Shown here in pieces: positions 29,683-30,957 of a DNA stretch of 30,957 bases (positions within the stretch are counted from its first letter, which is position 1; every line of letters begins with the position of its first letter). The stretch covers positions 1 through 30,957 of the forward strand of contig DASZOV010000067.1 in NCBI GenBank assembly GCA_035550595.1. The letters are read 5' to 3'. A program made the translations under genes and the position numbers. The stretch is from CALFMR01 sp035550595 (lineage in GTDB: Bacteria > Acidobacteriota > Vicinamibacteria > Vicinamibacterales > SCN-69-37). The notes beneath the pieces were generated by a model. That model made no database searches and was not told the DNA's origin. It saw nothing but the letters and a program-made list of their open reading frames with translations.

Positions 29683-30957
29683 CTAGAACATGAACCGCAC
29701 TTGCAGTTGCATGCTTCGCATCGCCTGCGCGCCACTGACCGCGCCGAACCCAGCCTGGTTGGGCTGGAGGCGCGACGAGTTGATCGAACCGTCCGCGTTG
29801 TACTGCGCGTTGCGCACCGTCTGGTTCGTCGGGCTGACGAGCTGCAAGGTCGTCTGCCGGCCGTTGTAGACGAGCACGTTGAACGCGTTGAACGCGTCGG
29901 CACGGATCTGGATCGCGCGGCCGCCGCCCAGCCGGAAGTTCCGGACGAGCGTGAGGTCGATCGTGTGATCCGGGCAGCCAACCATGTAGTTCTGGCCGGA
30001 CTCGAGGCCCGTGCTGCCAGGCAACGGACCCGCGAACGCGTTCACGTTGAACTGCGCGTACTGGTTGTCCGAGCAGCCACTACCCATGTCGGCGCCCGGC
30101 ACGATCACCGTGCGCGCCGCGTAGCTCGGCGAACCCGTCAGATTGATGTTCGATCCACCGGTCTGGTACTGGTAGCCGATCGAGTACGGGTTGCCGGAAC
30201 CAGCCGTGAGCACGCCCGACAGCATCCAGTCGTTCAGCACGAGGCCCACGGCCTTCTTGGCACCCGACGCGTCCTGCCAGACGTCAGGCAGGTCCCACGT
30301 GAAGTTGCCCTTGATGATGTGACGGCGCAGGCCGTTGTTCGACAAGAGATCCTCGGCCTGGGCCCACGACGGGTCGTCCGAGTAGGTGCCGTCCGCGTTG
30401 TGGATGAGCTTCAGCCCGTTCTGCGAGTTCAGCGTGTTCGTGCCGCGCTGATCGAGCGTGAGCGTGTAGTTCAGCCCGAACGACAGACCGTTCGAGAAGC
30501 GGCGGTTGAAGGACGTCTGGATCGAGTGGAACGTGTTCCAGAACCGGCCCCACTGCATGCCGATCGATCCGAAGCCCTGGTAGGGCCGCATCAGGTCGGT
30601 CGTGACCGCGCTCGATCCGTTGGTCGACGGCGCGCGCGTCGGATCCTGGTTCTCGGGCAGGTAAGCCGCCCCGAGGTCCGGCGCGTTCAGGTCGATCGTC
30701 TGGTTGAACGGGTTCATCAGGTTGTAGCCGTGCGACCCGACGTAGGACACGTCGAGCGACGAGGCCCACGGCAGCGCGAACTGCGCGCCCGCGTTCCACT
30801 GCATGGAGGCCGGCAACGCCGAGTCGTACTTGAAGATGACGAGCGCCGGGGCCGCCTGCGTCTGCAGACCGGCGCCGCCGATGTCCTGCAGGTTGCCGTA
30901 GCGGACAGTCGTCGCGGTCGAGTTCGGCGTGTTGCCGATCTGGTTCGACGTCGTATT
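29683..30957 (-). CDS. TonB-dependent receptor, Oar-like, C-terminal part (runs off the window)
   Basis: The frame is open to the window edge, giving at least 424 residues of an outer-membrane beta-barrel. Alternating strands such as SLDVSYVGSHGYNL, FHSIQTSFNRRFSNGLSFGLNYTLT, RRHIIKGNFTWDLP and IQIRADAFNAFNV, and the terminal phenylalanine (QLQVRFMF) needed for barrel assembly, match the large Oar/carboxypeptidase-regulatory-like receptors abundant in Acidobacteria. Such proteins are thought to import polymers such as glycans. The plug domain and signal lie outside the window. The gene converges on the TIM-barrel gene. Confidence 0.9.
   Translation of the reverse strand, partial: NTTSNQIGNTPNSTATTVRYGNLQDIGGAGLQTQAAPALVIFKYDSALPASMQWNAGAQFALPWASSLDVSYVGSHGYNLMNPFNQTIDLNAPDLGAAYLPENQDPTRAPSTNGSSAVTTDLMRPYQGFGSIGMQWGRFWNTFHSIQTSFNRRFSNGLSFGLNYTLTLDQRGTNTLNSQNGLKLIHNADGTYSDDPSWAQAEDLLSNNGLRRHIIKGNFTWDLPDVWQDASGAKKAVGLVLNDWMLSGVLTAGSGNPYSIGYQYQTGGSNINLTGSPSYAARTVIVPGADMGSGCSDNQYAQFNVNAFAGPLPGSTGLESGQNYMVGCPDHTIDLTLVRNFRLGGGRAIQIRADAFNAFNVLVYNGRQTTLQLVSPTNQTVRNAQYNADGSINSSRLQPNQAGFGAVSGAQAMRSMQLQVRFMF

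Noticed and set aside
5413..29686. Short frames beginning MRRRRL and continuing SKFEVRSSKF near several repeats
   Set aside because: They are translations of the composite repeat (hairpin plus heptamers) and appear wherever it does. They would be spurious gene calls.

Overview
This window comes from a GC-rich bacterial chromosome. It looks like an Acidobacteriota member, possibly of the Vicinamibacteria. That placement is inferred from a PadR regulator paired with an 872-residue MacB-like permease, an Oar-type TonB-dependent receptor fragment, many Tat-exported sugar-active enzymes and very high GC at third codon positions. I see no rRNA, tRNA, transposase, CRISPR array or phage gene. About 25 genes can be supported. 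Most longer frames on the opposite strands are shadows caused by the GC bias.

Layout. 1-970 holds two GC hairpins, then murI. It overlaps a lipoprotein lactonase (967-2148) by 4 bp. Divergent from these are an alpha-L-fucosidase (GH29) and a secreted concanavalin-like protein, followed by a coiled-coil gene (-), a TrxC-type thioredoxin (+), an SGNH hydrolase (-) and a CE15-like glucuronoyl esterase (-). 7749-10698 is the PadR/permease pair. 10870-13682 has an acyltransferase, a small membrane protein, a secreted protein of unknown role and its TetR-type regulator. 13815-17490 has two large convergent polytopic membrane proteins, the second a likely glycosyltransferase. 17487-19389 encodes a GMC dehydrogenase and its small Tat subunit. 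19508-21088 is a sodium/solute symporter. 21301-23521 is a minus-strand operon of a TIM-barrel epimerase/lyase-like protein, a thioredoxin-like protein and an SDR. 24457-27582 is a minus-strand run of ABC ATPase, ABC permease, a CPKC thiol protein and CysH. 28316-29401 is a second exported TIM-barrel protein, and 29683 to the window end is the C-terminal part of a TonB-dependent receptor.

The genes suggest a heterotroph that uses plant or algal polysaccharides: fucosidase, glucuronoyl esterase, SGNH esterase, lactonase, symporter and TonB receptor. The GMC dehydrogenase with its small subunit, the two exported TIM-barrel proteins and the concanavalin-like protein could belong to a 3-keto-glycoside type of periplasmic sugar oxidation and cleavage. 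That link is a hypothesis.

The most unusual content lies between the genes. A composite repeat of about 57 bp recurs through the window: a 19-bp hairpin module (GATGCGCCGAAGGCGCCTC), a 5-nt linker, exactly four heptamers of the TTCGAAG type, and a TT(TT)GC tail. It has five near-intact copies, a sixth with a different heptamer set, and several solo heptamer modules. One solo module sits in frame inside the coding sequence of a membrane protein. A second, unrelated GC-rich element of about 125 bp occurs in two convergent gaps in opposite orientation. The 733-bp gap at 27583-28315 also holds a heptamer unit, a 45-bp tandem duplication and a highly structured stretch that could be a non-coding RNA.
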